From: Cohnella rhizosphaerae
GTDB lineage: Bacteria > Bacillota > Bacilli > Paenibacillales > Paenibacillaceae
Direction of reading: 5' to 3'
Assembly: GCF_029525575.1 (NCBI RefSeq)
Contig: NZ_JAPDIA010000003.1
Span: 1,480,214 to 1,544,213, forward strand
DNA: 64,000 bases
Shown here: positions 9,305-18,455 of the stretch, piece by piece
Layout: every line of letters starts with the position of its first letter
Position numbering within the stretch: the first letter of the stretch is position 1
Made by a program: the position numbers and the translations under genes
The notes under the pieces: generated by a model
Database searches by the model: none
Told to the model about the DNA's origin: nothing
What the model saw: only the letters and a program-made list of their open reading frames with translations

Positions 9305-10616
9305 CTATTGCGCGCCAGCGGCAGCCTCCGCATGCAGGGCGGCGTTCAACCCGGCGACATAGCCCGTCGAGAACGCCGCCGTAATATTGTAGCCGCCCGT
9401 ATAGCCGTGGATATCCAGGATTTCGCCGGCGAAAAACAGGCCAGGCATGAGCTTCGACTGCATCGTTTTCGGATCGATCTCCTTCAAGCTGACGCCGCCG
9501 CCCGTCACGAACGCTTCCTCGATCGACAGCGTGCCGTTGACGTCGACGGGAAATGCCTTCAGCAGCCCCGCCAGGTTCTGCCAGGCCTGCTTCGGAATGT
9601 TCGCGTGCGTCGTGTCGCCGTCCAGTCCCGCCCGCGCGAGCAGCAGCGGCAGCAGGCGTTCGGCCGCGACGCTCTTGAGGATATTTTTGACCGCTTTCTT
9701 AGGCTCCGCCTTCGTCAACGCGTACGTATCGTCGTACACCTGAGCGACGCTTTTGTCAGGAAAAAGATCGAGCGTGAGCCGAACCGGCTCGCCCCCGGTC
9801 TTTTTTCGCTGCTTGACGACGAACTGGCTGCAGCGGAGCGCGATCGGTCCCGACAGGCCGAAGTGCGTGAAGAGCATATCCCCGCGGTGCGCGACGAGGG
9901 GCTTGCCCTTGTCGCCCCAGACCGTCAGGGTCACGTCGCGCAGCGACAAGCCCTGAAGCTCGCGGCTTGCGGACGAAAGGCTCCGCAGAGGTGAGCGGCA
10001 CCTCGGTCGGGAACAGCTCGGAGATCGTATGACCGGCCTGTTCGGCCCAGGCGTAGCCGTCGCCGGTCGATCCGGTATGCGGCACCGACTTGCCGCCGAC
10101 CGCCACGATGACGGAGGGCGCGGCGAATACGCGTCCGTCCGCCAGCAGCACGCCCGAGACCCGGCCCTCGTCGTACAGCACCTCGGCAACCGGAGCGTTC
10201 GTCTCGATCGTCACGCCTTGCTCCCTGACTTTGCGCACGAGCGCGTCGACGACGGTCTTAGCCTTGTCGGTAACGGGAAACATCCGCCCGTTGTCTTCCT
10301 CCTTCAACCGGATGCCCATGCCTTCGAAAAAGGCGGCGATATCGCGGTTGCCGAAGACGGACAACGCGGAATGCAGAAATCTTCCGTTGCCGGGGATATG
10401 CCGAATGAGCTCGTCCGTCTCCTTGGCGTTCGTCACGTTGCAGCGGCCGCCGCCGGAGATGCCGAGCTTGCGTCCGAGCTTGTCTCCCTTGTCGAGCAGC
10501 AGGACGCGGGCGCCGGACCGGCTGGCGGCGATCCCGGCCATCAAGCCCGCGGAACCCCCGCCGATAATAAGAATGTTATAATGATCTACGATTCGGTTAT
10601 TTCGTTTATACGCCAC
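9305..10616 (-). CDS. NAD(P)/FAD-dependent flavoprotein, HI0933/BaiN-YhiN family (frameshift)
   Basis: Restored length about 436 aa. The GTG start at 10616 is backed by GGAGAGG. The N-terminus has the Rossmann FAD motif [14 protein letters not shown] (~14-27), then the family signatures [20 protein letters not shown] and [18 protein letters not shown]. The C-terminus has [12 protein letters not shown] and [18 protein letters not shown]. Members are soluble flavoproteins related to BaiN; the physiological substrate is unknown for most. The frame breaks near 9966 in a short CC; dropping one base joins EPFVRK to [11 protein letters not shown]. Otherwise intact. Confidence 0.85.
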
Positions 10617-10767
10617 GAGCTCGTTCCTCTCCGTATCGACACCGCAGGTTTAATTCTTGGATATATACAGTCTAAACTATATTCCTATTATTGTAAGCGG
10701 AATGTTTATATGTTTTAATCAGAATGAATTGTTTAAGTATTATGGACGATCGTGCGGGGGGATCTCT

Positions 10768-12435
10768 TTGGTCAACAGCCTGCTTCTTCAGGTTCTTATC
10801 GCCCTGCTGCCCGTTGGCACCTTTCAGATCTGGTTCTCGCGCCAGCGCCAGCTGCGGCATTCCCGCCTGTTCATCGGCACGGTCAGCGGCTTTTGCATGC
10901 TGCTCGGTCATTTCTATATGGTGCAAAAGGGCACGGTTATACTCGATCTGGGCTTTGTCGCCGTCATCACCGCTTCGCTGTACGGCGGCTTCCCGTTTGC
11001 GATCGTGCTTAGCGCGGCGTTTCTGATTCTGCATATCCCCGGGGAAAGTCCGGCCCAAATCGTCGGCTTTCTCGTCTTTTTCCTCGTCTATATCCTAATT
11101 CTATACAAGGTCTCGCGCACCTTCAGGCTTAAGAACCGAAGCGGAAAGATGCGGGCCGTCGCTCTTCTTTGGGCGGTCGCCTCGTTATCGTTTTTAATTC
11201 CCGCGGTCATCTCGTACGCGGACGGCAGCATCGCGCACAAAACCATGCTGCTCATGGCGTGCGTCGCTTATTTGATCGCGTTTATCCTCATCTCGCATCT
11301 ATCCGTCTATTTTATCGAAATCGCTTACGAACGGGTCAGCCTGCAGTCGCAGCTGCTGGACTTGACTCGTCAGTACAAGCTCGAATCGATCCGAATGCGG
11401 CGTTTTCTCGATATGGTGCCCCTTGCCGTCATTTTTATCGATGCGAAAGGCATTATTACGCACGTGAATCAGATCGCGATGGAGACGGGCAAGCACGCGG
11501 AGGGAAGTATCGTCGGCCTGCACTATACCGAGCTGGCCCGGCTTATGGGGCTCGATGCAACCGCTTCTATCATCGAACTGGTCCTGAACAAAGGGGAGCG
11601 CGTCTCCTCGGAGATGTTCAAAATTCAAGGCCGGACGATGCTCGCGACCGCTTGTTCCGTCAACGAGTCGGGAGCGAGAGGGATGCCGGAGGGCGTCGTC
11701 TATATCGCGCAGGACGTGACGGATACGCAGCGGCTCAAGGATGAGCTGGATAAAATGGAGCGGCTGAGCCTGGTCGGTCAAATGGCAGCCAGCATTACGC
11801 ACGAGATTCGCAATCCGATGGCGGTCATCCGGGGATTCGTACAGCTGCTCAACGAGCGAAGTCCCTCGGAACAGCGCTCTTATTTCCGCATCGTCATGGA
11901 GGAGCTCGACCGGGCCAACGCGATCATCAACGACTTTTTGTCGCTGGCCCAAAATCGCATCGTGGAAAAGGAAACGAGCAGCCTCCAATCGGTGCTGAAG
12001 GACATGCTGCCGCTTATATGGGCCGACGCCAACCTGCGCGGGCAATCGGTAGAGCTCGAGCTGTGCGAGGAAAAGGACGTGCTCGAGCTGAACGGCAAGG
12101 AGATCAAGCAGCTCATCCTGAACCTGGCGCGCAACGGCCTTGAGGCGATGGACGAGAAAGGCGTGCTTCGGATCGAGACGCGCGATCTCGAGGACCGGGT
12201 CCAGCTGTTCGTGTCGGATACGGGCAACGGCATACCGCCGGAGAAGGTGGAGCGCCTGTTCGAGCCGTTCTATACGACGAAGGAGCAAGGAACGGGCCTC
12301 GGGCTGGCGCTCTGCCTCAGCATCGCCGAGCGGCACGACGGCCGCATCGAGGTGCAATCCACCGTGGGACAGGGGACGACCTTTATCGTTACTTTTTGCA
12401 AAAGCGGTTATGCCTGCTGGGTTCCGGCCGAATAA
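10768..12435 (+). CDS. Membrane sensor histidine kinase (multi-TM sensor, PAS, HisKA, HATPase)
   Basis: About 555 aa from the TTG at 10768, chosen because a GGGGGG site lies just upstream (10755-10761); an open frame continues further 5'. Six or so hydrophobic helices (residues ~1-205) resemble the 5TM LytS/KinB-type sensor. A PAS domain (~215-330, VIFIDAKGIITHVNQIA) comes next. The H-box is ASITHEIRNPMAV (His ~344), the N-box LILNLARNGLEAM (~450), G1 DTGNGIPPEKV (~484) and G2 GTGLGLAL (~508). The layout matches sporulation-type kinases (KinB/KinD) that phosphorylate Spo0F, but no response regulator is adjacent, so the partner is unknown. Confidence 0.85.
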   Translation: MVNSLLLQVLIALLPVGTFQIWFSRQRQLRHSRLFIGTVSGFCMLLGHFYMVQKGTVILDLGFVAVITASLYGGFPFAIVLSAAFLILHIPGESPAQIVGFLVFFLVYILILYKVSRTFRLKNRSGKMRAVALLWAVASLSFLIPAVISYADGSIAHKTMLLMACVAYLIAFILISHLSVYFIEIAYERVSLQSQLLDLTRQYKLESIRMRRFLDMVPLAVIFIDAKGIITHVNQIAMETGKHAEGSIVGLHYTELARLMGLDATASIIELVLNKGERVSSEMFKIQGRTMLATACSVNESGARGMPEGVVYIAQDVTDTQRLKDELDKMERLSLVGQMAASITHEIRNPMAVIRGFVQLLNERSPSEQRSYFRIVMEELDRANAIINDFLSLAQNRIVEKETSSLQSVLKDMLPLIWADANLRGQSVELELCEEKDVLELNGKEIKQLILNLARNGLEAMDEKGVLRIETRDLEDRVQLFVSDTGNGIPPEKVERLFEPFYTTKEQGTGLGLALCLSIAERHDGRIEVQSTVGQGTTFIVTFCKSGYACWVPAE

Positions 12436-12497
12436 GCCGGTCTTTTATGGCTTACACTACCTCCGATAACATCACGAGATCGGGAGGAGGAATGGTC

Positions 12498-12626
12498 ATG
12501 GCCAAGCAGCCCAAGCAAAAGGGACGCGCCGAAGCGCCGGCTTCTTCCAAGGCGAGGGAAGACGCGTCGCCGCTGTCCGCGGGATACGACAAGAAGCTCG
12601 ACGGTCCGAACCGTCCTTCGGTTTGA
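12498..12626 (+). CDS. Small hydrophilic protein, unknown
   Basis: 42 codons from ATG 12498, 7 nt after an excellent GGGAGGAGG at 12482-12490; the in-frame ATG at 12492 is too close to that site. The product is Lys/Pro/Ala-rich (MAKQPKQKGRAEAP at the start, YDKKLDGPNRPSV at the end) and lacks hydrophobic segments. Composition resembles minor spore or stress proteins, but I cannot assign a family. It lies between the sensor kinase and the bacilliredoxin promoter. Confidence 0.5.
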   Translation: MAKQPKQKGRAEAPASSKAREDASPLSAGYDKKLDGPNRPSV

Positions 12627-12673
12627 TCGCATGAATCGAGGCGGGTCCGGCGCTTGCCGGGCTCGTGCCGCTT

Positions 12674-12703
12674 TTGACGGTTCGCGCATGGCCGCGCTAT
12701 AAT
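12674..12703 (+). promoter_or_regulatory. Sigma-A promoter of the bacilliredoxin gene
   Basis: TTGACG at 12674-12679, 18-bp spacer, TATAAT at 12698-12703, 55 bp before the start codon. Confidence 0.75.
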
Positions 12704-12757
12704 AAGGTAAGCGGTTTGCCCGCCGAATTGCGATTCTATCGAAAGCGAGGGATAGAC

Positions 12758-13192
12758 ATGTCGATGTCATTCGAACGATATATGCTGGACATGGTCCAAC
12801 CGATGCGCGACGACCTGACCCGGATCGGGATCACGGAGCTGAGAACGCCGGAGGAAGTCGAGCAGGCGCTGCCGGACAGCAAGGGTACGACGCTCGTCGT
12901 CATCAATTCCGTATGCGGCTGCGCGGCCGGCCAAGCGCGCCCGGGCGTAGCCGAGGCGCTTCGCCACGACGCGCTGCCCGACCATCTGTACACCGTGTTC
13001 GCAGGCCAGGACAAGGAAGCGACGGCCAAGGCGAGGGAGTACTTCGCGCCGTATCCGCCGTCTTCGCCCTCCATCGCGCTGCTTAAGGACGGAGAGCTCG
13101 TGCACTTCATCGAACGCCATCAGATCGAGAACCGCAGCGCCGACGATATCGCCGCGGATCTGACCGATGCGTTCGATCGCTTCTGCCGCTAA
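12758..13192 (+). CDS. Bacilliredoxin, BrxA/BrxB (YphP/YqiW) family
   Basis: 144 aa, thioredoxin-like fold. ATG 12758 follows GAGGG by 6 nt. The atypical active-site motif CGC (VINSVCGCAAGQARPG, residues ~47-62) is diagnostic. These proteins remove bacillithiol from S-bacillithiolated proteins in the cytoplasm after oxidative stress. The rest (HLYTVFAGQDKEATAKAREYF, PPSSPSIALLKDGELVHFIERH) matches the family along its length. Monocistronic, with a consensus promoter upstream and a strong terminator downstream. Whether it is the BrxA or BrxB ortholog cannot be decided here. Confidence 0.92.
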   Translation: MSMSFERYMLDMVQPMRDDLTRIGITELRTPEEVEQALPDSKGTTLVVINSVCGCAAGQARPGVAEALRHDALPDHLYTVFAGQDKEATAKAREYFAPYPPSSPSIALLKDGELVHFIERHQIENRSADDIAADLTDAFDRFCR

Positions 13193-13203
13193 CGAAGGCG
13201 CAG

Positions 13204-13236
13204 CCGCGGATGACATTTGCGCATCCGCGGTTTTTT
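13204..13236 (+). terminator. Terminator after bacilliredoxin
   Basis: CCGCGGATG pairs with CATCCGCGG, followed by six T at 13231-13236. Confidence 0.85.
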
Positions 13237-13334
13237 CGTATGAGAATGACGGCAGTCCGCGCCGAAACTTGCTGTTTCACGCGTGCCCATGCCGTCTTAC
13301 ATAACTAAGGAACCTATAGAATGGAGGCGTTCGT

Positions 13335-14144
13335 ATGAGTTTGCAGCAGGAGATTATCGCGCTGCTCGGCGTGAAGCCGTCGATCGATCCCCAGGAAGAG
13401 ATCGCGAAGCGGGTCGGTTTTCTGAAGGAATACGTGAAAGCGGCGGGAGCGACCGGCCTGCTCATCGCGATCAGCGGCGGCGTAGACAGCGCTGTGGCGA
13501 CGGGACTGTGCAAGCGCGCGACGGACGAGCTGACAGCCGAGACCGGCAAGGAATACATGACGCTCGGCGTGTTCCAGCCATACGGGCAGCAGGAAGACAT
13601 CGCGCATAGCTACGCCGTGGCCGAAGCGTTCGCGCTCAAGCACAAGGTCGAGACGAATATCGAAGAAGCGGTGGACGAGATCGCGCTCGAGACCGAGCAC
13701 GCGTTCAAGTCGCTGGGCATGTCCCGCCATATCAGCCGCGGCGGCAAGGGCAACGTCAAGGCGCGCACGCGCATGATCGTGCAGTACGCGCTCGCGTTCG
13801 ACCTCAATCTGCTGGTCGTCGGCACGGATCATGCGTCCGAAGCGCTGACCGGCTTCTATACCAAATGGGGCGACGGCGCGGTCGACATCACGCCGCTCAG
13901 CTCGCTGAACAAGCGTCAGGTACGCGAGGTCGCGCGCGCGCTCGGCGTTCCCGCCGAAGTCGTGGACAAGGCGCCGACGGCCGGCTTGTGGGCGGGCCAG
14001 ACCGACGAGGCCGAGCTGGGCGTCAGCTACGACGACAACAGCGACTATCTGGAAGGCAAGACGATTCCGGACGCATCCCGGGAGATTCTGGAGAAGCATT
14101 ATCGGCGCACGCAGCACAAGCGCCAGGCGATTCCCGGCATCTAA
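13335..14144 (+). CDS. nadE: NH3-dependent NAD+ synthetase
   Basis: 269 aa, the usual short ammonia-dependent form with no glutaminase domain. It makes NAD+ from nicotinic acid adenine dinucleotide, ATP and ammonia. The PP-loop ISGGVDSAVA lies at residues ~45-54; VVGTDHASEALTGF, TKWGDGAVDITPL and the C-terminal AGLWAGQTDEAELG are family landmarks. ATG at 13335 with TGGAGGCG upstream. Only 7 bp separate its stop from acpS, so the two are co-transcribed. Confidence 0.95.
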   Translation: MSLQQEIIALLGVKPSIDPQEEIAKRVGFLKEYVKAAGATGLLIAISGGVDSAVATGLCKRATDELTAETGKEYMTLGVFQPYGQQEDIAHSYAVAEAFALKHKVETNIEEAVDEIALETEHAFKSLGMSRHISRGGKGNVKARTRMIVQYALAFDLNLLVVGTDHASEALTGFYTKWGDGAVDITPLSSLNKRQVREVARALGVPAEVVDKAPTAGLWAGQTDEAELGVSYDDNSDYLEGKTIPDASREILEKHYRRTQHKRQAIPGI

Positions 14145-14151
14145 GCGAAGG

Positions 14152-14548
14152 ATGATCGAGGGAATCGGGATCGACGTCGTCGAGATGGAGCGGATGGCGA
14201 AGCTGCTCGCGGGAGACACCGGCGGCAGGTTCGCCGCGCGCGTGCTTACGGATGGCGAGCTTGCGCGCTACGCGCAGATGCAGCCGCGCCGGGCGGTCGA
14301 ATTCGCCGCCGGCCGGTTCGCGGCCAAGGAGGCGGTCGTCAAGGCGATAGGCTGCGGCATCGGCAGCTGCGTGGGATTCCGCGACATCGAGGTGCTGCCC
14401 GACGAACGCGGCCGGCCGGCATGCCGGCTCTCGCCCGAAGCCTGGTCGCGGCTTGGACTGGCGGAGGGGGGCGTATCGCGTTCATGTGGCGATTACGCAC
14501 GAACGACGGCTGGCGGCGGCGACGGCTACGCTGGAGCGAATCGAATAA
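14152..14548 (+). CDS. acpS: Holo-[acyl-carrier-protein] synthase (one-base frameshift)
   Basis: Restored length about 131 aa. It transfers 4'-phosphopantetheine from CoA to apo-ACP. The N-terminal GIGIDVVEMERM (Mg-binding Asp) and RFAAKEAVVKAIGCGIG (second acidic motif, Glu then Lys) are clear. A six-G run at 14466-14471 shifts the frame; with one G removed, AEGG continues as AYRVHVAITHERRLAAA and stops at 14546-14548, the expected AcpS C-terminus. Translational spacing to nadE is tight. Confidence 0.88.
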
Positions 14549-14553
14549 GGCAA

Positions 14554-14585
14554 GCCGAGCCCGGTCCTCGTTGGCCGGGCTCGGC
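14554..14585 (+). terminator. Terminator-like hairpin after acpS
   Basis: GCCGAGCCCGG pairs with CCGGGCTCGGC; only a short T stretch follows. Confidence 0.55.
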
Positions 14586-14599
14586 CTATTTGTACGTTG

Positions 14600-14630
14600 C
14601 GATCGCCGTGCGGCGATCGTTTTATTTTTC
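14600..14630 (+). terminator. Second terminator after acpS
   Basis: CGATCGCC-GTGC-GGCGATCG followed by TTTTATTTTTC. Confidence 0.7.
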
Positions 14631-14730
14631 CTGAGAAGATATTCAATAAAATGAAATAAATTAGCTCGAGATCCAAATATATACCAGGACTAATGTTCCC
14701 GGGAACTGTATGATGTGAGAGTGAACCGAA

Positions 14731-15096
14731 TCACTGCAAGCCGGCGAGCCAAGCGGCGAGTTTGTCGATCTCCTCTGCGGTCAGGCGATCCTTCAATGCG
14801 GGCATCCTCTCGCCGCCGTTCGCGATCTGCGCTGCGATCTGCGTCTCCGTCAGGCGAGCGCCGACGGACCGAAGATCCGTCGCCGGCCCCATCATGCCCT
14901 CAAGGCCGCCGCCGTGGCAGGAGATGCAGTTGCTGCGATACAACGCGATCGTATCGGCCGGGCCGGCAGGCGCCGTCGGTTTGGCGTTTCCTGTAGTCTT
15001 GTTTTTGCCGCAAGCCGAAGTCAGCAGCAGCGTTCCAATCAGGACAAGCGCTGCGGCGATCCGCAGTCCCCGGCGCGCAAAGGCATATTTTTGCAA
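14731..15096 (-). CDS. Lipoprotein cytochrome c (c551-type)
   Basis: 121 aa. TTG start at 15096 with GGGAG ~10 nt upstream. The N-terminus has positive residues, a hydrophobic stretch (AAALVLIGTLLLTSAC) and a lipobox LTSAC, so it should be lipid-anchored outside the membrane. After a Thr/Ala/Pro linker comes a single c-type haem site CISCH (residues ~57-61) and a distal Met (GGERMPAL). This is the Bacillus CccB/c551 architecture: a small electron carrier to a cytochrome oxidase. It is alone here, without oxidase genes. Confidence 0.88.
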   Translation of the reverse strand: MQKYAFARRGLRIAAALVLIGTLLLTSACGKNKTTGNAKPTAPAGPADTIALYRSNCISCHGGGLEGMMGPATDLRSVGARLTETQIAAQIANGGERMPALKDRLTAEEIDKLAAWLAGLQ

Positions 15097-15175
15097 ATTT
15101 ACCCGACTCCCAATGTTAAGTATAATGAATAAAACCTACTAGACATCTTAAGACAAGCTTCCTGGAGTGCAAATC

Positions 15176-16075
15176 ATGACCATACGCTATTTTAACATAT
15201 TCATGAACCATCTCGAAAAAATGCAGTTCGAGGTCGCCGCCGCCTCCTTCGAGGAGCAAGCGGGCGCAGAAGAGGGCCGGCCTGAGGTTTACGACTGCAA
15301 TCGGGCGCTGCTCGTGACCGGCGGCAGCGGCCTGCTGCACATGGATGACCGGTCTTTTTCTATGGACGCGGGTACGTTCAGCATCTTGCTGGCGGGCAAA
15401 GCGCATTGGATCGAGCCGAGTCCCGGCGAGACGTTGTCATACTGGTGGTGTCACTTCCGCGCGAGCTACGCGGACCGGGCGCTCTACCAGGCGATCGGCC
15501 TGCCCGAGCACGTGCGCATCCCCGACCCGAGCGAAGCGATCGCGATGTTCGCCAGAATTCGCGGCTGTCTGTTCTCGCAGCAGCCGTCGGCCCGGCTTCG
15601 GATCAAAACCTCCTTCATGGAGCTGATCGGCATTTACATCGATTACTTCGTCGCGGATTCCGGGCGTCGGGCGTCGCTTTCTCCGGAGTTCGAGAAGCTG
15701 GAGATCGTGCTGAGCTACGTGGAAGAGCATCTGGCCGACACGATTACCGTCGAGCATCTGGCCGGGCTCATTTTTTTGCACCCGAACTATTTTATCGTAT
15801 TTTTCAAAGGATTGATGGGCTGCTCGCCGATACAATACGTGAACCAGCGCAGGCTGGAGGTCGCTCGGACGCTGCTCGCGGATCCCGCCTGCAACGTCTC
15901 GGACGCCGCGGCGCGGATCGGCATGAAGATCTACTACTTTTCAAGAATGTTTAAAGCCTACACGGGGCTTACCCCGAGCCGCTACAAGAAGCTGGTGCTG
16001 GGACTCGGCGCAGGCGGAGCCAAGGACGAAGCGGGCGGCGCCGAATCGCCAAAGAAGGAAGGGACGGAGACTTGA
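15176..16075 (+). CDS. AraC family transcriptional regulator
   Basis: 299 aa from ATG 15176 (CTGGAG 8 nt upstream; a GTG at 15167 is in frame but less well placed). The N-terminal cupin-like sensing domain (~20-165) contains NRALLVTGGSGLLHMDD and FSILLAGKAHWIEP. The C-terminal double HTH (~185-282) contains VEHLAGLIFLHPNYFIVFFK and the signature VSDAAARIGMKIYYFSRMFK. A polar tail follows. The stop overlaps the mutY start, so the two are transcribed together; its targets and inducer are unknown. Confidence 0.85.
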   Translation: MTIRYFNIFMNHLEKMQFEVAAASFEEQAGAEEGRPEVYDCNRALLVTGGSGLLHMDDRSFSMDAGTFSILLAGKAHWIEPSPGETLSYWWCHFRASYADRALYQAIGLPEHVRIPDPSEAIAMFARIRGCLFSQQPSARLRIKTSFMELIGIYIDYFVADSGRRASLSPEFEKLEIVLSYVEEHLADTITVEHLAGLIFLHPNYFIVFFKGLMGCSPIQYVNQRRLEVARTLLADPACNVSDAAARIGMKIYYFSRMFKAYTGLTPSRYKKLVLGLGAGGAKDEAGGAESPKKEGTET

Positions 16076-17476
16076 ACGAACGCGAGATTAAATCGTTCTT
16101 TAGCGGCGAGCTGCTGCAGTGGTACAAGCAGGCGAAAAGGGACCTTCCCTGGCGACGCAGCCGGGACCCCTATCACATCTGGGTGTCGGAGATCATGCTC
16201 CAGCAGACGCGCGTCGATACGGTCATCCCGTATTTTAACCGTTTCATGGCCAAGTTTCCGACGGTGACGGCGCTCGCCGAAGCGCCCGAGGAAGAAGTGA
16301 TCAAGGCTTGGGAAGGGCTCGGCTATTATTCGCGCGCCCGCAATCTCCAGGCCGCGGCCCGCGAGATCGCGGACAACCACGGCGGCAAGCTGCCTGACGA
16401 CAAGCGCGTCGTAACGGGACTGAAGGGCGTCGGGCCGTATACGTCAGGCGCGATTCTGAGCATCGCCTTCGGGAGACCCGAACCGGCGGTGGACGGCAAC
16501 GTCATGCGCGTGCTTTCGCGCTACTTTTGCATCGACGAAGATATCGCGAAGCCGGCCACGCGCGTCGGCATGGAAGGACTCGCCCGGGAACTCATCCCCG
16601 AAGGGGAGGCTTCCGATTTCAACCAGGCGCTCATGGAGCTCGGCGCGCTCATCTGTACGCCGAAGTCGCCGAGCTGCCTGCTGTGCCCGGTGATGGCGCA
16701 CTGCCAGGGCCGGCTGGCCGGCCGCGAGACCGAGCTGCCGGTCAAGAGCAAGGCGAAGCCGCCGCGGCCGGAGCATCGCGTGGCGGCGCTCCTGCAGGAC
16801 GCGAAGGGCCGCGTGCTCGTGCGCCAGCGGCCGGAGAGCGGCCTGCTCGCGCGCATGTGGGAGCTGCCGCACGTCGTGGCGCCCGAGCGGGCCGTCTGGG
16901 AGTCGGCCTCCGCGGGCGGGGCGCTGCTCGCGGCATCGCTGGATGCCGCGGGGCTCGCAGGCATTCGCGCCGAAGCGCTGCGCCACGTCGCCGACGCGGA
17001 GCATGTGTTCACGCATCTGCGCTGGCACCTGCGCGTGCTGGGCGCCGGCGGCGTAGAGGGGCGGCGCGAGGCCGAGGCTGCCGGAGGGGAAGCGGCTGCC
17101 GCGACCGGGGGGGCGGCAGTTGCTGCGGCTGAGACTGCGGCAGCTTCTGCGTTTGGCGATGCCGCGGGAACGGCCGTAGCCGCGTTCGGCAATGCCGAGG
17201 GGCCGCCTGTAGTCGCGTTCGGCAATGCCGAGGGGCCGCCTGGGGCTGCGTCGGTTGCAGGCGTCGCGGCGGCAGCTGCGGAAGCAGCCGGGCTCGTGGG
17301 GGGGGCCCGAAGGCAACGCCGATTATCGCGCCCATGAGGCTGCCGTCGCGCTGCCGACGGGCTACCGCTGGATCGACGCGGCGGATTTCGAGCGTCTCGC
17401 CTGGCCGAACGTGTTCAGCAAGCTGCTGGCCGCGCACTTTAGCGGCGCCTTGTACGAGAACGCGGAGAAGCGCTGA
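16072..17476 (+). CDS. mutY: A/G-specific adenine glycosylase with an Ala-rich insertion (frameshift in a G8 run)
   Basis: Restored length about 467 aa, well above the usual 350-380. It removes adenine opposite 8-oxoguanine. Catalytic domain: EIMLQQTRVDTVIPYF (~42-57), helix-hairpin-helix GLKGVGPYTSGAI with the catalytic Asp in AVDGNVMRVLSR, and a [4Fe-4S] ligand set C-X6-C-X2-C-X5-C (CTPKSPSCLLCPVMAHC, ~200). The C-terminal NUDIX-like domain is split after HLRWHLRVL by ~90 Ala/Gly-rich residues that include three 33-bp repeats (17149-17247). The domain resumes at YRWIDAADFERLAWPNVF. An eight-G run (17298-17305) inside the insertion shifts the frame. TTG start at 16072 overlaps the araC stop. 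Confidence 0.88.
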
Positions 17477-17492
17477 CTTTTCTCAAATCTTC

Positions 17493-17921
17493 GCAGCGCG
17501 GTCAAAATGGTTCCGTAAGCGCAAAAAAGTTACTCTGCAGGCACGCAGCGCGGTCAAAATGGTTCCGTAAGCGCAGAAAGTTACTCTACAGGCACGCAGC
17601 GCGGTCAAAATGGTTCCGTAAGCGCAAAAAGTTACTCTACAGGCACGCAGCGCGTTCAAAATGGTGCCATAAGCGCAAAAAGTTACTCTGCAGGCACGCA
17701 GCGGGGTCAAAATGGTTCCGTAAGCGCAAAAAAGTTACTCTACAGGCACGCAGCGCGGTCAAAATGGTTCCGTAAGCGCAAAAAGTTACTCTACAGGCAC
17801 GCAGCAGGGTCAAAATGGTTCCGTAAGCGCAAAAAGTTACTCTACAGGCACGCAGCAGGGTCAAAATGGTTCCGTAAGCGCAAAAAGTTACTCTACAGGC
17901 ACGCAGCGCGGTCAAAATGGG
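17493..17921. repeat. Tandem array, 51-bp period, eight units plus a partial; inverted relative of the 8.8-kb array
   Basis: Unit starts (GCAGCG) at 17493, 17545, 17596, 17647, 17698, 17750, 17801, 17852 and 17903; spacing 51 or 52 bp. Read on the minus strand each unit begins CCTGTAGAGTAACTTTTTGC and continues ...TTAC...ACC...GACCG, the same landmarks in the same order as the array at 8801-9210. The hairpin is kept with changed bases (CCTGTAG against CTTACGG). It lies 17 bp after mutY within the ~980-bp gap to sodA; 17922-18264 of that gap holds nothing I can assign. Confidence 0.95.
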
Positions 17922-18264
17922 TGCCTCCCAGCTAAATGTTTCGCTTATCGGGCAAAAATGGCCAGCCGAGCCTTGGATGATGTGTTTTCCATGATAACAC
18001 CGAAGGTTGCGGACTCCAGCGTCGCTAAGTTGCGTCCGAGGTCGGTTAAACGTTCGGCAACGGACCGAGGATCCGCTATTCATCTCCAGCAGGCACGCAA
18101 ACGTACCTCAAAGCCTAAATAAAGTCTCCTGAGTCCGATCACCCGACATAAAAGGCCCATTTCGTTGATATAGCGGCACCTGGGTCCGAATGAACCGCTG
18201 CGCCAAGGCCGGTTTGTTATCAATACCGCATCCGCGGGGCAGATTCCTTTTTCGCTCTTCATCA

Positions 18265-18408
18265 ACGCTGACCGCACGCAAAACGCTGACCGCACGCAAA
18301 ACGCTGACTGCATGCAAAACGCTGACTGCACGCAAAACGCTGACTGCACGCAAAACGCTGACTGCACGCAAAACGCTGACCGCACGCAAAACGCTGACCG
18401 CACGCAAA
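18265..18408. repeat. 18-bp tandem array, eight copies
   Basis: ACGCTGACYGCACGCAAA repeats at 18265, 18283, 18301, 18319, 18337, 18355, 18373 and 18391 with only C/T and one A/T-type variation. The period keeps reading frame on both strands, but no start signal or downstream product supports coding. It abuts the sodA terminator. Confidence 0.95.
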
Positions 18409-18446
18409 AAAAGCCGGCACCGCTTCTGCGGCACCGGCTTTTTGCG
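18408..18446. terminator. Bidirectional terminator downstream of sodA
   Basis: AAAAGCCGGCACCGC-TTCT-GCGGCACCGGCTTTTT; near-perfect stem flanked by A and T runs, 10 bp beyond the sodA stop (minus strand). Confidence 0.9.
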
Positions 18447-18455
18447 TAAGGAAAA

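Noticed and set aside
17483..18083. Minus-strand frames with a 17-residue repeat over the 51-bp array
   Set aside because: The frame stays open only because 51 is a multiple of three. There is no ribosome site, and unit length changes (52 bp) break it.
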